A stretch of DNA of 30,146 nt from Prosthecobacter debontii (GCA_945885485.1 CAMCYT010000003.1:1-30146); one strand, 5' to 3'. Shown: positions 6,550-16,031, counted from the stretch's first letter. Made by a program: numbers and translations. The notes: generated by a model from the letters alone, not told the origin.

Positions 6550-9033
6550 ATGTCACACTTCCGCTTCTCTCTAACCACACTAGCTTCGCTGTGTTTCCTG
6601 ATTTTAATTCTAAAAGCCCAAGATAATCCTCTCCTTCCCAATAATGAAGCAGTGGCGCCTGCCGTCGAAAGCATCCAACCCGTACCAGCACCGGAAATTC
6701 CCATCGGTGAATCACAAGAAGCTCCAGCTCTACCTGAAAATCTCAAAATCAATAACCATGGTGGAACTATCGAGGGAAATCCTGAAGAAGGCATCAAGCT
6801 TGGCGGTCCTGTTCATGTCAGCGGCGACAACGGATTGGAAATTTTTTCGAAGCGCGCCAGCGTCGATCTCAAAGCAAAATCCGTGACTTTTGACGAAGAT
6901 GTATCGGTCTACCAAGGCAGCCTCCTGCAACGCGGTAAAAGCGCGGTATACTTCTATGAAACAGGCATTATCAATGCCGAGGAATTGCGTATATCCATGG
7001 ATTCCATTCTCCTCGAATCCGGAAAGTTCTACAGCAAAGGTTCAGGGTCTGACCGCGTCTTTATAGGGAAAGACGCAGGTGTATCCACTCACGATGTCGA
7101 AGATCCGAGCTTCTGGATTCGGTCTGATAAAACCACCGTATACCCTGGCGAACGCGTCACTTTTCATAACCTCAAACTCTATGCGGGAGATCGGCCAGTA
7201 TTCTGGCTTCCCTACATGAATCAACCTCTCAACGGCGAACTCGGATATCAATTCGTGCCTGGGACTCGCACGAACTGGGGACCGTTTTTACTCAATACTT
7301 ACGGCATCCTGCTCGGCGGCGAACCCAATCCCGTTACTGGCGAAAAAGAAGATGCATGGCTTCTTTCGCGGTGGAAGCTGGATCTCAGAGCTACCCGTGG
7401 CGCAGCATTTGGACTGGATCTCGTCGATACCAGGCATGAATATCAGGATGAAATCAGCGGGCTTAGTTTTTACTACGCACACGATCTGGATCCTATGGAT
7501 TCCCGAACCGGCATTCCCCGTACTTCTGTAAATGACAACCGTCTTGAGATAGCGCTGAAAACTCGTTACGACCTAGACCTAGAACAAGACGCAAATTGGA
7601 GATTGGACACCAATCTCAATTATCTCTCCGATAAATATTATTTGGAAGATTTTGATCCACGTCTCTATCGAACCAATCCCGCCCCAGATAATACCATTGG
7701 CATCTATCGCAAGGATGATGATTCCCTACTCTCTATCTTTGGCCGTTTTCGCGTGAACGACTTCTATCGCACTGATACCCAATCTCCAGAAATCGCATTT
7801 GATCAAACACGCAAACCCATCTTTGGCAGCCCTATCTTACACGAAGGACAAACATCGTTTTCGATTCGTGGTGTCGAAGCCGCGGATATTACTCGCCGCA
7901 ACATCATCAATCCTTTGCTCACAGCTCCTTTACTGACACTCCCAAACAACGATCCTGCGGCCAGCAGATTGCTTAACCAGCTAAACGGATACGAAAGAAA
8001 TCTCGTTGAGCAAATCCGGGCATTGACTCCTGGCGACCCACGCATAGCACTACTCAGAGCCCAGCTCTTAGACACCGGTTACCAAAGATTTCATACCAAC
8101 CATTCATTCTCCGCTCCATTTACTTACCAAGATTGGTTCACCTTAACGCCCCACATAGGCGGCGCATATACGCACTACTCAGGCGTTCAAGGGCCGGCGG
8201 CTTCAGATGCGCGCTTCATGCTCCACGGCGGTGCAGAGGCGGCCCTAAAATTCTCCAAAAACTACAGTGATATTCGAAATAGAAACCTTGGCGTCGATGG
8301 ACTACTTCACGTATTCCAACCTTATATAAATTGGTCAGTTACCTCAGCAGACGAGTTAGACCCTGATTATCCGAAAATTGACCGGCTCACATTCACCACT
8401 CGACCCCGTTCACTAGATCCCTTGCGCTACACCGCAATCGATGAGTTCGAGAGTTGGAATATCGTCAGGATAGGTGGACGCCACCAGCTCATCACCCACC
8501 GAGATGATCAATCTTATGAATGGCTATATCTCGATACTTACATGGATTCATACATCAACGATCCAGAAGGAAATCGAAACTACTCCAACCTATACAATGA
8601 TGTCCGCTGGCAACCTCTACCTTGGCTTGGAATCGATCTGGAAACTCAAATTCCCGTCTTGAATAGCGGTTCTGGTTTCTCAGAATTAAGCACCAGAGTT
8701 AGATTCATGCCCAATGAAAACTGGGAATTTTCCGTTGCCTACCGTGAACTCAATAATCATCCAGTTCTCTTAGATTCCAATCGCATAGACCTTTCTGTAT
8801 ACATTCGACTGAGCGAAAACTGGGGCATCGGATCAAGACACGTCTTTGAAATGGATGACGGCATTATGGAAACCCAAGAATACACCGTCCAGAGAGAGCT
8901 TGGAGACTGGATTGCTGGAGTAGGAATTAGCCACATGGATAATCGCTTCGAAGACGAATTCGCAGTCATATTTAGCCTCTCACTGAAAAGCTTCCCATCC
9001 GCAACCCTTCCATTAACTTTTGGCCAGAACTAA
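6550..9033 (+). CDS. lptD: LPS assembly protein LptD (OstA)
   Basis: This protein of about 827 residues is predicted to be the outer-membrane translocon that inserts lipopolysaccharide. I chose the ATG at 6550 because it starts a clean signal peptide (MSHFRFSLTTLASLCFLIL, ending near LKAQ). The frame opens 45 bases earlier at 6505. After a Pro/Glu-rich linker comes an OstA/LptA-like domain of short beta repeats (GGPVHVSGDNG, ASVDLKAKSVTFDEDV). DPSFWIRSDKTTVYPGERV and PVFWLPYMNQP follow, then a long beta-barrel. The mature protein contains no cysteine, so it cannot form the disulfides that E. coli LptD needs. A helix-rich stretch (about 7930-8080) appears inserted in the barrel. No other lpt genes are adjacent. 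Confidence 0.85.
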   Translation: MSHFRFSLTTLASLCFLILILKAQDNPLLPNNEAVAPAVESIQPVPAPEIPIGESQEAPALPENLKINNHGGTIEGNPEEGIKLGGPVHVSGDNGLEIFSKRASVDLKAKSVTFDEDVSVYQGSLLQRGKSAVYFYETGIINAEELRISMDSILLESGKFYSKGSGSDRVFIGKDAGVSTHDVEDPSFWIRSDKTTVYPGERVTFHNLKLYAGDRPVFWLPYMNQPLNGELGYQFVPGTRTNWGPFLLNTYGILLGGEPNPVTGEKEDAWLLSRWKLDLRATRGAAFGLDLVDTRHEYQDEISGLSFYYAHDLDPMDSRTGIPRTSVNDNRLEIALKTRYDLDLEQDANWRLDTNLNYLSDKYYLEDFDPRLYRTNPAPDNTIGIYRKDDDSLLSIFGRFRVNDFYRTDTQSPEIAFDQTRKPIFGSPILHEGQTSFSIRGVEAADITRRNIINPLLTAPLLTLPNNDPAASRLLNQLNGYERNLVEQIRALTPGDPRIALLRAQLLDTGYQRFHTNHSFSAPFTYQDWFTLTPHIGGAYTHYSGVQGPAASDARFMLHGGAEAALKFSKNYSDIRNRNLGVDGLLHVFQPYINWSVTSADELDPDYPKIDRLTFTTRPRSLDPLRYTAIDEFESWNIVRIGGRHQLITHRDDQSYEWLYLDTYMDSYINDPEGNRNYSNLYNDVRWQPLPWLGIDLETQIPVLNSGSGFSELSTRVRFMPNENWEFSVAYRELNNHPVLLDSNRIDLSVYIRLSENWGIGSRHVFEMDDGIMETQEYTVQRELGDWIAGVGISHMDNRFEDEFAVIFSLSLKSFPSATLPLTFGQN

Positions 9034-9043
9034 AATCGACATC

Positions 9044-9688
9044 ATGCCTATCTCACCATCCGAACTGTTAGAAGCCCTGCATTTTAGATACGCAACCAAA
9101 GGATTCGACCCCTCCCGAAAACTAACTCCAGAGGCGTGGGCAGCTTTGAAAACATCGCTAACTTTAACCCCATCTTCATTCGGGTTACAGCCATGGAAAT
9201 TCATCGTCGTCGACTCACCGCAAATCCGCGAGAAACTCAAAGCGGCATCTTGGGGGCAAAGCCAAGTGACCGATGCGTCCCATCTCGTGGTCTTTACGGT
9301 ACGCACAGATCTCACCCAACAAGACATTGATAAGTGGATCTCGCATCTCTCTGAAGTGCAAAGTACTCCTCTGGAAAACCTTGCAGGCTATGCCGGTATG
9401 ATCTCCTCCTTTACTAGCAATATGAGCGTAGCTGAGAAACAGGCATGGAATACCCGCCAAGTCTACATTGCTCTGGGCCAACTCATGACTGCGGCAGCTG
9501 TAATGGGCATCGATACTTGTCCCTTCGAAGGAATTTCACCGAGCGATTACGACGATATCCTAGGCCTCAAAAACTCAGAATATGCAACTGTGGTCGCATG
9601 TGCTCTAGGCTATCGCTCACCAGATGACAAATATTCTCAGGCCAAAAAAGCCCGATTCCCTGAAGACACCATCATCTCTCACGTCTGA
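9044..9688 (+). CDS. NfsB-like NAD(P)H nitroreductase / oxidoreductase
   Basis: This 214-residue flavoprotein belongs to the nitroreductase family. It follows E. coli NfsB along most of its length: RYATKGFDPSRKL near the N terminus, SSFGLQPWKFIVV (FMN site), DASHLVVF, TRQVYIALG, a GIDTCPFEGISP segment and a C-terminal R-PEDTI-SHV. The reaction is FMN-dependent two-electron reduction of quinones or nitro compounds; the physiological substrate is unknown. I prefer the ATG at 9044, which matches the NfsB N terminus. A TTG at 9020 would overlap lptD by 14 bases. The gene begins 10 bases after lptD and converges with the methyltransferase gene ending at 9700. Confidence 0.86.
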   Translation: MPISPSELLEALHFRYATKGFDPSRKLTPEAWAALKTSLTLTPSSFGLQPWKFIVVDSPQIREKLKAASWGQSQVTDASHLVVFTVRTDLTQQDIDKWISHLSEVQSTPLENLAGYAGMISSFTSNMSVAEKQAWNTRQVYIALGQLMTAAAVMGIDTCPFEGISPSDYDDILGLKNSEYATVVACALGYRSPDDKYSQAKKARFPEDTIISHV

Positions 9689-9699
9689 TTAGCTTGCTC

Positions 9700-10308
9700 C
9701 TAGGTTTTCTGCCAGATTCCAAGCCACCTATCCACGCTTTTCCCATCCGCATCTGGAAGCACACGGGAATGAGCATTTCTAACATTGAGTATCAGCTTTG
9801 CGCCCCGCTCCCGCATACTCGCCTTGAAGAGATCATGCTCCAAATCAAAATAGGAAGTGCAAACCAAATAACCACTTGGCTTCATCGCAGAAATCGCCTC
9901 ATCCAAAATCCCCTCCCAAACCATAGGCTCGTGCCAGTAATTCTGATGACGGATAAAAATCAGATCAAACTCAGGTAAGGTCTTCATTCGTCCGAGCATG
10001 GCCGCATTTCCTTCCATGAAATGGATCTCACAATCTGTTGATGTCCAACGACGGGTCGCTTCTTGAATCGCATCACTTCGAAGATCGATTCCTAGATAAA
10101 ATCCTACACTCACAGGAACCAAGGCCTCCACCAAAACACCGGTTTCATCCGCACGCCCGCAGGCAAGATTGAGAACTGAAAAATTTTCATCTGTATTCAG
10201 ATCAACGGCGGAAAATGAATTTTTCAATAGATCCCCCAACTGCTGGATATCTCCATCTATCCCCTCATACGAAAAGGGCAGCCGCTGAATCATTTTCGTC
10301 CTATTCAT
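9700..10308 (-). CDS. Class I SAM-dependent methyltransferase
   Basis: This 202-residue Rossmann-fold methyltransferase has motif I as VLNLACGRADETG (about residues 45-57). The acidic GIDLRSDAI at the end of strand 2 and the EFDLIFIRH motif IV are also present. The substrate cannot be inferred. Its start overlaps the end of the DUF4340 gene by 8 bases, so it is very likely the last gene of the Gld-type operon and translationally coupled. This is an unusual companion for such a transporter. It converges with the nitroreductase gene, leaving only 11 bases between the two stops and no visible terminator. Confidence 0.75.
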   Translation of the reverse strand: MNRTKMIQRLPFSYEGIDGDIQQLGDLLKNSFSAVDLNTDENFSVLNLACGRADETGVLVEALVPVSVGFYLGIDLRSDAIQEATRRWTSTDCEIHFMEGNAAMLGRMKTLPEFDLIFIRHQNYWHEPMVWEGILDEAISAMKPSGYLVCTSYFDLEHDLFKASMRERGAKLILNVRNAHSRVLPDADGKSVDRWLGIWQKT

Positions 10309-12181
10309 CTAACAATGGGATACTCAGCTTGAGAACCGTTTCTTCTGATAGACTGAAATATAAGTTCTCAGATGATTTTTTTCCAAAAATTTTACCACTG
10401 GTTTTACTAACGCCAATGGAAATTACCTCCGTCACTTCTCCTGTTTTATCGCCAAACTCATCTACTAAACGCTGCTGAATTTCAAATTTGAGAAATGAAT
10501 TCTCAAGAGTTTTGATAGCTTCCTCATCGTCTTCTGATAGCCATTCTTTAACCTCTAGGCTTTCGATGACACCCATCAAGAAATTCGCCTTAAGTGGATC
10601 CAAATTTGCAGAGACATCCTTCTCTCCACGTTTTGCTTTCCATGTATCACCTATAAAATCATAACTCAGCTCCAAAGATTCAGCTTGGATGTCTTGTCGC
10701 TTAAGACTCATAAGATCGACCCGATTAAATGAACCCAGCCTTGCATGCCTCCATTCATGCTGGCGTACGGCTATCTTCTCTAAAAATTCAACGTCTAGCG
10801 ACATGATACTCGTGCTACCTTTCCTCATCGCATAAAGATTACCACTCGTGTCTAAACCAAAGAGCAATGTTAGTGACTGATGATTTTCTGCCAAAAAAAT
10901 CAGTTTGAGGATTGGACGATCCAATCCCCATGGGCTGAGATCCTCAGGTGCCGAATCCGTAACGAATGCGAGCGCACGAGTTTCAGTCACCGCTTTTAAT
11001 AACTCAAAAAGTCGCTGTTCGTTAGCTTCCAACTCTCTATTACTTACCGTCACAATCCATGGAGCAGGCGGATCTCTAGAAACCAAAATCGTTGGAGAAG
11101 CAACGGATTCAATCGCGATACCACGAATCGAGGCGATATTAAGATTCGTAAGTGTAGCCTCTCTCAGTTCATTCACCGTCAGCGGCAAGTCAGAAATCGA
11201 TATCAAATCGGGCTCTGATTTTAGCGGTAAATCAAATACGGTATCAGGACGATCACTCACAATCGCCAGCGAAGTGCGGGCGAATGCGCTTTCTGCGGGA
11301 AATATTTCAAGTTTGGTCTGCTGATCAGAACCATAGTTCACAATCGAAATTTCTATCTTATTTGAACTCGTTCTCTCTTTGGAAATCGTTACTTCGGATC
11401 GATCGCTTAACTTGATCGCTTGTATCTCAAATAATTTTTCTAACAAATTTTTCATCGTCGATGGATCAGTCGCCAGATCAAGCGGCTTTATAATACGCCA
11501 CGGCGAATTAAGCTTTTCTCTTCCTAAAGTCAGCTCGCCTTCTGATGTCTTAATGTAAATCTTCTGAAGATTGAGCGGATTAAAATACAACGGACGATGA
11601 TCACGTAGATATTTGAAGTTATCTTTAAACAACGGCAATATATCGCCTGTTGCCGCATAAACATGAGATTTCCTTCCCCGTTCCAGAGGCAAAAGATAAA
11701 TGGTTGGCGCTGGCTTCGCGCCTTCAGCTTGCGACAAAAACTCCCATGGTGTTTTACGACCCAATCTATAATATGCTATCGTATTTCCTTTAGCATTTTT
11801 GATGCGAACATTATGGGAAGTGCTACCCATACCAGATAGATCTGGATCCAATTTATCCCGCTCGACCAGATCCACAGCAGTCGTGCTGCTTGTGAAACCA
11901 ATGATCGCCATGGCCGCACGCATATCCATCCTATCATCCCAAGGTTTGGTTGACTTCCATCCATCCAACGTCTTGATAAAGTCGGCTTCAACACCTCCAG
12001 ATACAAGGCTGATCAATACAGCTTCATTTGGATCAAAATCAGGGAAAATCTTATTACCTATGGCTGTAGGAGGTTGACCAAGGATGCGGTGCAAATTGCC
12101 ATCACGATGCTGCCATAGTGCAACTGCACCCAAAGCTAGCGCACTGATCGCAACGGTTAATGTTAATAATATAGAGCGCAC
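10301..12181 (-). CDS. DUF4340 domain protein of a Gld-type ABC transporter operon
   Basis: This 626-residue protein has an N-terminal membrane anchor (MRSILLTLTVAISALALGAVA) and a large extracytoplasmic part. Two DUF4340-like units can be seen. One is around YLLPLERGRKSHVYA to GELTLGREKLNSPWRI. The other is around LSPWGLDRPILKLIFL to GNLYAMRKG, each with W-I/V and L-L--L patterns. Proteins of this kind are usually encoded next to GldG-like proteins and an ABC-2 permease, exactly as here. The biochemical role is unknown. It lies 18 bases after the GldG-like gene and overlaps the methyltransferase gene by 8 bases. Confidence 0.82.
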   Translation of the reverse strand: MRSILLTLTVAISALALGAVALWQHRDGNLHRILGQPPTAIGNKIFPDFDPNEAVLISLVSGGVEADFIKTLDGWKSTKPWDDRMDMRAAMAIIGFTSSTTAVDLVERDKLDPDLSGMGSTSHNVRIKNAKGNTIAYYRLGRKTPWEFLSQAEGAKPAPTIYLLPLERGRKSHVYAATGDILPLFKDNFKYLRDHRPLYFNPLNLQKIYIKTSEGELTLGREKLNSPWRIIKPLDLATDPSTMKNLLEKLFEIQAIKLSDRSEVTISKERTSSNKIEISIVNYGSDQQTKLEIFPAESAFARTSLAIVSDRPDTVFDLPLKSEPDLISISDLPLTVNELREATLTNLNIASIRGIAIESVASPTILVSRDPPAPWIVTVSNRELEANEQRLFELLKAVTETRALAFVTDSAPEDLSPWGLDRPILKLIFLAENHQSLTLLFGLDTSGNLYAMRKGSTSIMSLDVEFLEKIAVRQHEWRHARLGSFNRVDLMSLKRQDIQAESLELSYDFIGDTWKAKRGEKDVSANLDPLKANFLMGVIESLEVKEWLSEDDEEAIKTLENSFLKFEIQQRLVDEFGDKTGEVTEVISIGVSKTSGKIFGKKSSENLYFSLSEETVLKLSIPLLDE

Positions 12182-12199
12182 GATGAAATTTTTGTGAGT

Positions 12200-13750
12200 C
12201 TAAGAACGCCTAGATGAATAAACCAAACCGCCAATTAACAGAAACGCCAAAGGCGCGAAAATCAAGTTCATGCGATTGATAAATGAGACCTGTGCTTGAA
12301 GCAATGGTAGCATATAAATGCCAATTGTACGAGGCTGCAAGCCAATCAAGGACTCACGCATCACGAGCCAATTTGAGGACGCCGCGAGGAAATCCATATT
12401 TTCTGCTCGTTGACGGTTACTTTGCAAAAAGTCCGTATTTGAAATCAACACCATACGTGAAGTCTCAGCTGCGACGCGATCATCATTAGCCGCTCCTCGA
12501 GTCACCGCAGCAGCAATGTAAAGTGGCGCGCCGTTATCCCGGATCGAATCAAAAGTTTCACTTGCATTACTATCTGCCGTATTTTTACCAAAATCAGATT
12601 CACCCCAATATCCTTCCATCACTTGAATCAATGGCATGGGTGATAACTTCCGAACCATTAAATCATCTGCGTTTTCTCGAACATCAATTGAAGATGAGGC
12701 GCCTTCAAACACAGCTGATTTCCCTTCGAGATCCTTAAGAAACGAAATCCCTTGTGTGAAATTTCCACGAGCAGCTGTGATCACGCGCGTTGCATCTTTC
12801 GTGATAATTCGATCGTTACGCGGCGTCACACCTTTGGAACGTAAAAAAGTTTTCAATCTCGGAGGGCATTCGCCTGAATCTAACAAAACCAACAGTGCCG
12901 ATCGTGGTGTATTCCAGTATGTTTCCAAGGTTGCGATTTCTTCCTCGGTGAAATCATATTTTGGCGCTATCAATGCCACACCGTTCACTCCTGCTGGAAT
13001 CTCCTTCAAACCCGCTAAATTGACAGGCTTGAGCTGAATGTTTTGATAACGTAGAATGGTTGTGAGATTACTCCATGGTGAATCTTCTCCATCCGAGTCC
13101 ACACGGGATTTATCTGCTAAAAACAATAAAGTTTTGGGTTTTCCCTCTATAGCCTCAACCAATCTTCCGGTAAGCAAATTCTCTCCACGAAACTTTTCTG
13201 GCCGACGCTGCCCCTTTTCATCGACGGCATAAGTGATCATTTCTTCGACGAGAGCCAGCGTGATATGAGGATTGAGCGCAGCAGTTCCTGTTTGCGCCTC
13301 GCGGGTCACTGGAGCGTCATCTGTTGGTCTCGCATCGATCAAAATCATGTCCCTAACCAATTTCAAATTGTATGCAGCCGCAAACTGCTGCGCCCGATCT
13401 GTTGCGCGTATCGGATCAATGACTTCCAATTCAATCTTTCCACCCGATTTCCTAGCATATTCCTCAGCCAAAACTCTCACCCTTTCATATATTGGCGAAG
13501 ATCGACGGAACACCATGATCCATTTCACGGGACGTTCGCGTTTGGTCATTTCCTCACTTTTCAAATAATTCACCGACCAACTTGAAAGACTGTAATCCGC
13601 CGTACGCGAGTAATCCGCACGCGAATAATTGTGAGACGAAATGTAGTTCAAGGAAATCACCGCAAACAGCAACAGGCCAATCTGAACAATGGACAGAAAG
13701 CCCATGCCAAATCGGTTAGGTCTTGAGGAGCGCGTAGAAGAAGATGCCAT
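12200..13750 (-). CDS. GldG-like ABC transporter substrate-binding/auxiliary protein
   Basis: This 516-residue protein has an N-terminal membrane segment (FGMGFLSIVQIGLLLFAVISL). The YISSHNYSRADYSRTADYSLS sequence is typical of GldG-family proteins, and an extracytoplasmic domain follows (VKWIMVFRRSSPIYERV, GGKIELEVIDPIRA). A C-terminal transmembrane helix (LIFAPLAFLLIGGLVYSSRRS) closes the protein. The family is named after the Flavobacterium gliding transporter component, but homologues occur in many non-gliding bacteria, so gliding should not be assumed. It sits between the permease and DUF4340 genes with 18-base gaps on each side, which indicates one transcript. Confidence 0.85.
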   Translation of the reverse strand: MASSSTRSSRPNRFGMGFLSIVQIGLLLFAVISLNYISSHNYSRADYSRTADYSLSSWSVNYLKSEEMTKRERPVKWIMVFRRSSPIYERVRVLAEEYARKSGGKIELEVIDPIRATDRAQQFAAAYNLKLVRDMILIDARPTDDAPVTREAQTGTAALNPHITLALVEEMITYAVDEKGQRRPEKFRGENLLTGRLVEAIEGKPKTLLFLADKSRVDSDGEDSPWSNLTTILRYQNIQLKPVNLAGLKEIPAGVNGVALIAPKYDFTEEEIATLETYWNTPRSALLVLLDSGECPPRLKTFLRSKGVTPRNDRIITKDATRVITAARGNFTQGISFLKDLEGKSAVFEGASSSIDVRENADDLMVRKLSPMPLIQVMEGYWGESDFGKNTADSNASETFDSIRDNGAPLYIAAAVTRGAANDDRVAAETSRMVLISNTDFLQSNRQRAENMDFLAASSNWLVMRESLIGLQPRTIGIYMLPLLQAQVSFINRMNLIFAPLAFLLIGGLVYSSRRS

Positions 13751-13768
13751 GATAATTGTAGTGCGCGT

Positions 13769-14521
13769 TTATGGACGCCAACGGCGTAAATCGATCACTT
13801 GGTGGGTGAGGATTAACGTGAAAATTGTTACTGAGAGATAATATATTACTGGCCTCGTATCGAGTAACCCACTGGCAAAATAATGCAGGTGCCGCTGCGA
13901 GGAAATATAATGAAACATTCCTGCCCCAGAAAATGATTCACCCCAGATGACCGTAACAAAGCCCAAAAAATACATGATCACCAAAGCAGTTATCGTGATG
14001 ATTCCCGCGACTATCTGGCTGGATGTCAAAGCCGATGCCAAACAGCCAATCGCGGTAAACGCGCAACCCATCAGAAATATGATCAGAAAACTCCCCCATA
14101 GCGCCCCCTCCGAATAAGCAGGTGGTATATCTGTGATCCAAGAAAAGGCCTTGATCTGCAACAATGCCGGAATCCAGAGGATCACATAAAAAATCATCGC
14201 CGCGAAATACTTGGAAAAAACCACCTGCCACGTCCGCACCGGCGCTGTCAGCAAAGTTTCCAAAGTCCCGCTCCGCTCCTCATCCGCGAACAATCGCATC
14301 GTGATCAAGGGGAAGATAAAAAGGAAATAAAACCAAAACAACGGGGTATGAAACACCACGTAAACCAAGCTGTCTTTCACCGGCGTATCGCGAAAACCCT
14401 TCATGGCCGAGGACAGAGAAAGCCCCTGCATCAGCACCACAAATGCGAGCACCACCCAGCCAAAGGGATTCAGGAAGTAAGTATTGAGTTCCTTTCTCGT
14501 GAGGATACGAAGTATGCGCAT
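13769..14521 (-). CDS. ABC-2 type permease, GldF-like
   Basis: This 250-residue inner-membrane permease has about six transmembrane helices. RKELNTYFLNPFGWVVLAFVV at the N terminus and MRLFADEERSGTLETLLTAPV after the second helix are the classic GldF/NosY ABC-2 signatures. The C terminus is HQVIDLRRWRP. It is followed in the operon by the GldG-like and DUF4340 genes. The ATP-binding partner that normally precedes such a permease is not encoded next to it. Confidence 0.88.
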   Translation of the reverse strand: MRILRILTRKELNTYFLNPFGWVVLAFVVLMQGLSLSSAMKGFRDTPVKDSLVYVVFHTPLFWFYFLFIFPLITMRLFADEERSGTLETLLTAPVRTWQVVFSKYFAAMIFYVILWIPALLQIKAFSWITDIPPAYSEGALWGSFLIIFLMGCAFTAIGCLASALTSSQIVAGIITITALVIMYFLGFVTVIWGESFSGAGMFHYISSQRHLHYFASGLLDTRPVIYYLSVTIFTLILTHQVIDLRRWRP

Positions 14522-14593
14522 GTGCGGGTAGATTGACCGCCAGCGGCGTTTCGTCCAACCTAGAAATTCGCCTAAAATGAACTTATCGCTCCA

Positions 14594-15016
14594 CTATTTT
14601 TTAAGCTCACCCCTCCATGTCGGATGTGGATTCCCTGCAGGCAACGCCGGTGGAAGATGCCTTTCAAAAGGCTTATCGGCCCGCTCCTTCAGCTTCGCGA
14701 AGATCACCATGTTCAAAAAGTGCATCCCCCCTAGCACCAACAGCACCACTCCTATCTTGCTGCTCAGGGCCTCAAAAATCCCCGTCGTCCCAGTCACCAG
14801 CTTATCTAATTTCAGGAAAAGAATAACGAAACCCAGATTTACCAAATAAAACCCAACCAACAGCAAATGATTTACGCTATCGGCCAATTCCTCATTCTCT
14901 TTAAAACAACTCACTAAAAATATCCTCCCGTTCTTATGGAGCGTTCGCGCAACCCAAATCGTTACTGGGACTGCGATGGCAAGATATATGGCATAGGTAA
15001 TTACTGTTTCGTTCAT
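14594..15016 (-). CDS. Small integral membrane protein, unknown function
   Basis: This protein of 140 residues has three to four hydrophobic segments (ITYAIYLAIAVPVTIWVA, LLLVGFYLVNLGFVILFL, IGVVLLVLGGMHFLNMVIF) and a Pro-rich C-terminal tail. The ELADSVNHLLLVGFYLVNLGF stretch resembles an uncharacterised family I cannot name with confidence. I chose the ATG at 15016 because AAAGGAAAAA lies just upstream as a ribosome binding site. A longer frame opens at 15040. It lies 72 bases upstream of the permease gene in the same direction and may be the first gene of that operon, in the place where an ATPase gene would be expected. Confidence 0.7.
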   Translation of the reverse strand: MNETVITYAIYLAIAVPVTIWVARTLHKNGRIFLVSCFKENEELADSVNHLLLVGFYLVNLGFVILFLKLDKLVTGTTGIFEALSSKIGVVLLVLGGMHFLNMVIFAKLKERADKPFERHLPPALPAGNPHPTWRGELKK

Positions 15017-15330
15017 ATGTTTTTCCTTTCGACTACACAATACTTTCAGAATTTATTGAAAACAAGAAAAATAATTCATGACTTAAGCTTAATCAAATCC
15101 CCCGCCTCCTCCTCACCGAGCCCGTAATTCCTCATTTTACCGAAAAAATAAGGGAATTTCCCACTCACAAGAGAGTTTACCCTTGCAAAGAAGCCCCTTC
15201 TCTGGTTTCACATCCAGCCCGTCTCCGACTTAACCAAACTGTTTTAAGCGAAAACGCCATGTCACCTGATCCTGAGAGCCTCGTATCTTTTGAACAAACA
15301 CGGCCAAACCCGCAACTACCCGGCTCCACT
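15017..15330. other. Intergenic region upstream of rpoZ
   Basis: This stretch of about 314 bases between divergent genes shows no convincing gene. Part of it (15259-15330) is an open in-frame extension of rpoZ, which I treat as leader. It contains pyrimidine-rich sequence and a weak interrupted repeat (CTTAA / TTAAG near 15229-15248). I could not identify a strong promoter or structured RNA. Confidence 0.4.
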
Positions 15331-15537
15331 ATGAAAAGCGAACTTGTCGACCAAGCTGCAGAAATTGTTACTGACCCACTGGTCCTTATTAACCTCGTAT
15401 CCCAAAGGGTTCGCCAGCTCAACAGCGGGCGCTCACCTCTGATTCCAACCGTTCCAAGCATGGGCGCTGCCGATATTGCTCTTACCGAAATAATCGAAGG
15501 TAAGATCAAGCACGTGTATAAGCCTATGGCGATCTGA
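15331..15537 (+). CDS. rpoZ: DNA-directed RNA polymerase omega subunit
   Basis: This 68-residue protein supports RNA polymerase assembly. The LVNLVS-like segment LVLINLVSQRVRQLNSGRSPLI, followed by MGAADIALTEIIEGKI, matches the conserved omega core (ASQRARQL then A-REI--GKI). I prefer the ATG at 15331 (MKSELVDQ) because the core begins right after it. An upstream in-frame ATG at 15259 would add 24 Pro-rich residues with no family likeness. smpB starts 36 bases downstream, so the two are probably cotranscribed. Confidence 0.8.
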   Translation: MKSELVDQAAEIVTDPLVLINLVSQRVRQLNSGRSPLIPTVPSMGAADIALTEIIEGKIKHVYKPMAI

Positions 15538-15572
15538 TTGGGATCGCCCTCTTGGGTTGATTCTTCTAGCTA

Positions 15573-16031
15573 ATGAGTGCTGAAATCGCCACCAACCGCA
15601 AGGCCGGTCGAGATTTCACCATCCTCGATAAATACGAAGCTGGACTGGAACTTAAAGGCACTGAGGTCAAATCGATCCGTGCCGGGAAAATCAATATTTC
15701 CGATGCCTTCGCACGCGTGGAAGGCAATCAGGTTTTCCTCTATGGCTGTGATATCCAGCCATGGCAAACCGCCGGCGAATGGTTCAACCACCAAGCCAAG
15801 CGCCCCCGGCGCTTGTTGCTGAACAAACGCGAAATCCTCAAGCTCGCCGCCGAAACCGCGATCAAAGGTTGTTCCCTGCCGCTGCTGCGGATCTACTGGA
15901 AAAACCGCAGGGTCAAGGTCGAGATCGGGGTCGGCAAAGGCAAAACCCACTCCGACCAGCGCCACGACCTGAAGAAAAAGGTCGAGCTACGTGAAGCCCA
16001 GCGCGAGATGTCACGGTTCAACCAGCGCTGA
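15573..16031 (+). CDS. smpB: SsrA-binding protein SmpB
   Basis: This 152-residue RNA-binding protein delivers tmRNA to stalled ribosomes in trans-translation. The N-terminal NRKAGRDFTILDKYEAGLEL, LKGTEVKSIRAGKINISDAF and the LLLNKREILKL segment are SmpB hallmarks. The basic C-terminal tail, which inserts in the mRNA channel, is also present. The family's usual GKK-hDKR stretch appears here as GKTHSDQRHDLKKK. No tmRNA gene is visible in the following 200 bases. Confidence 0.96.
   Translation: MSAEIATNRKAGRDFTILDKYEAGLELKGTEVKSIRAGKINISDAFARVEGNQVFLYGCDIQPWQTAGEWFNHQAKRPRRLLLNKREILKLAAETAIKGCSLPLLRIYWKNRRVKVEIGVGKGKTHSDQRHDLKKKVELREAQREMSRFNQR

Noticed and set aside
9020..9043. TTG start of the nitroreductase overlapping lptD
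   Set aside because: The ATG at 9044 aligns with the NfsB N terminus, and the extra eight residues have no family support.
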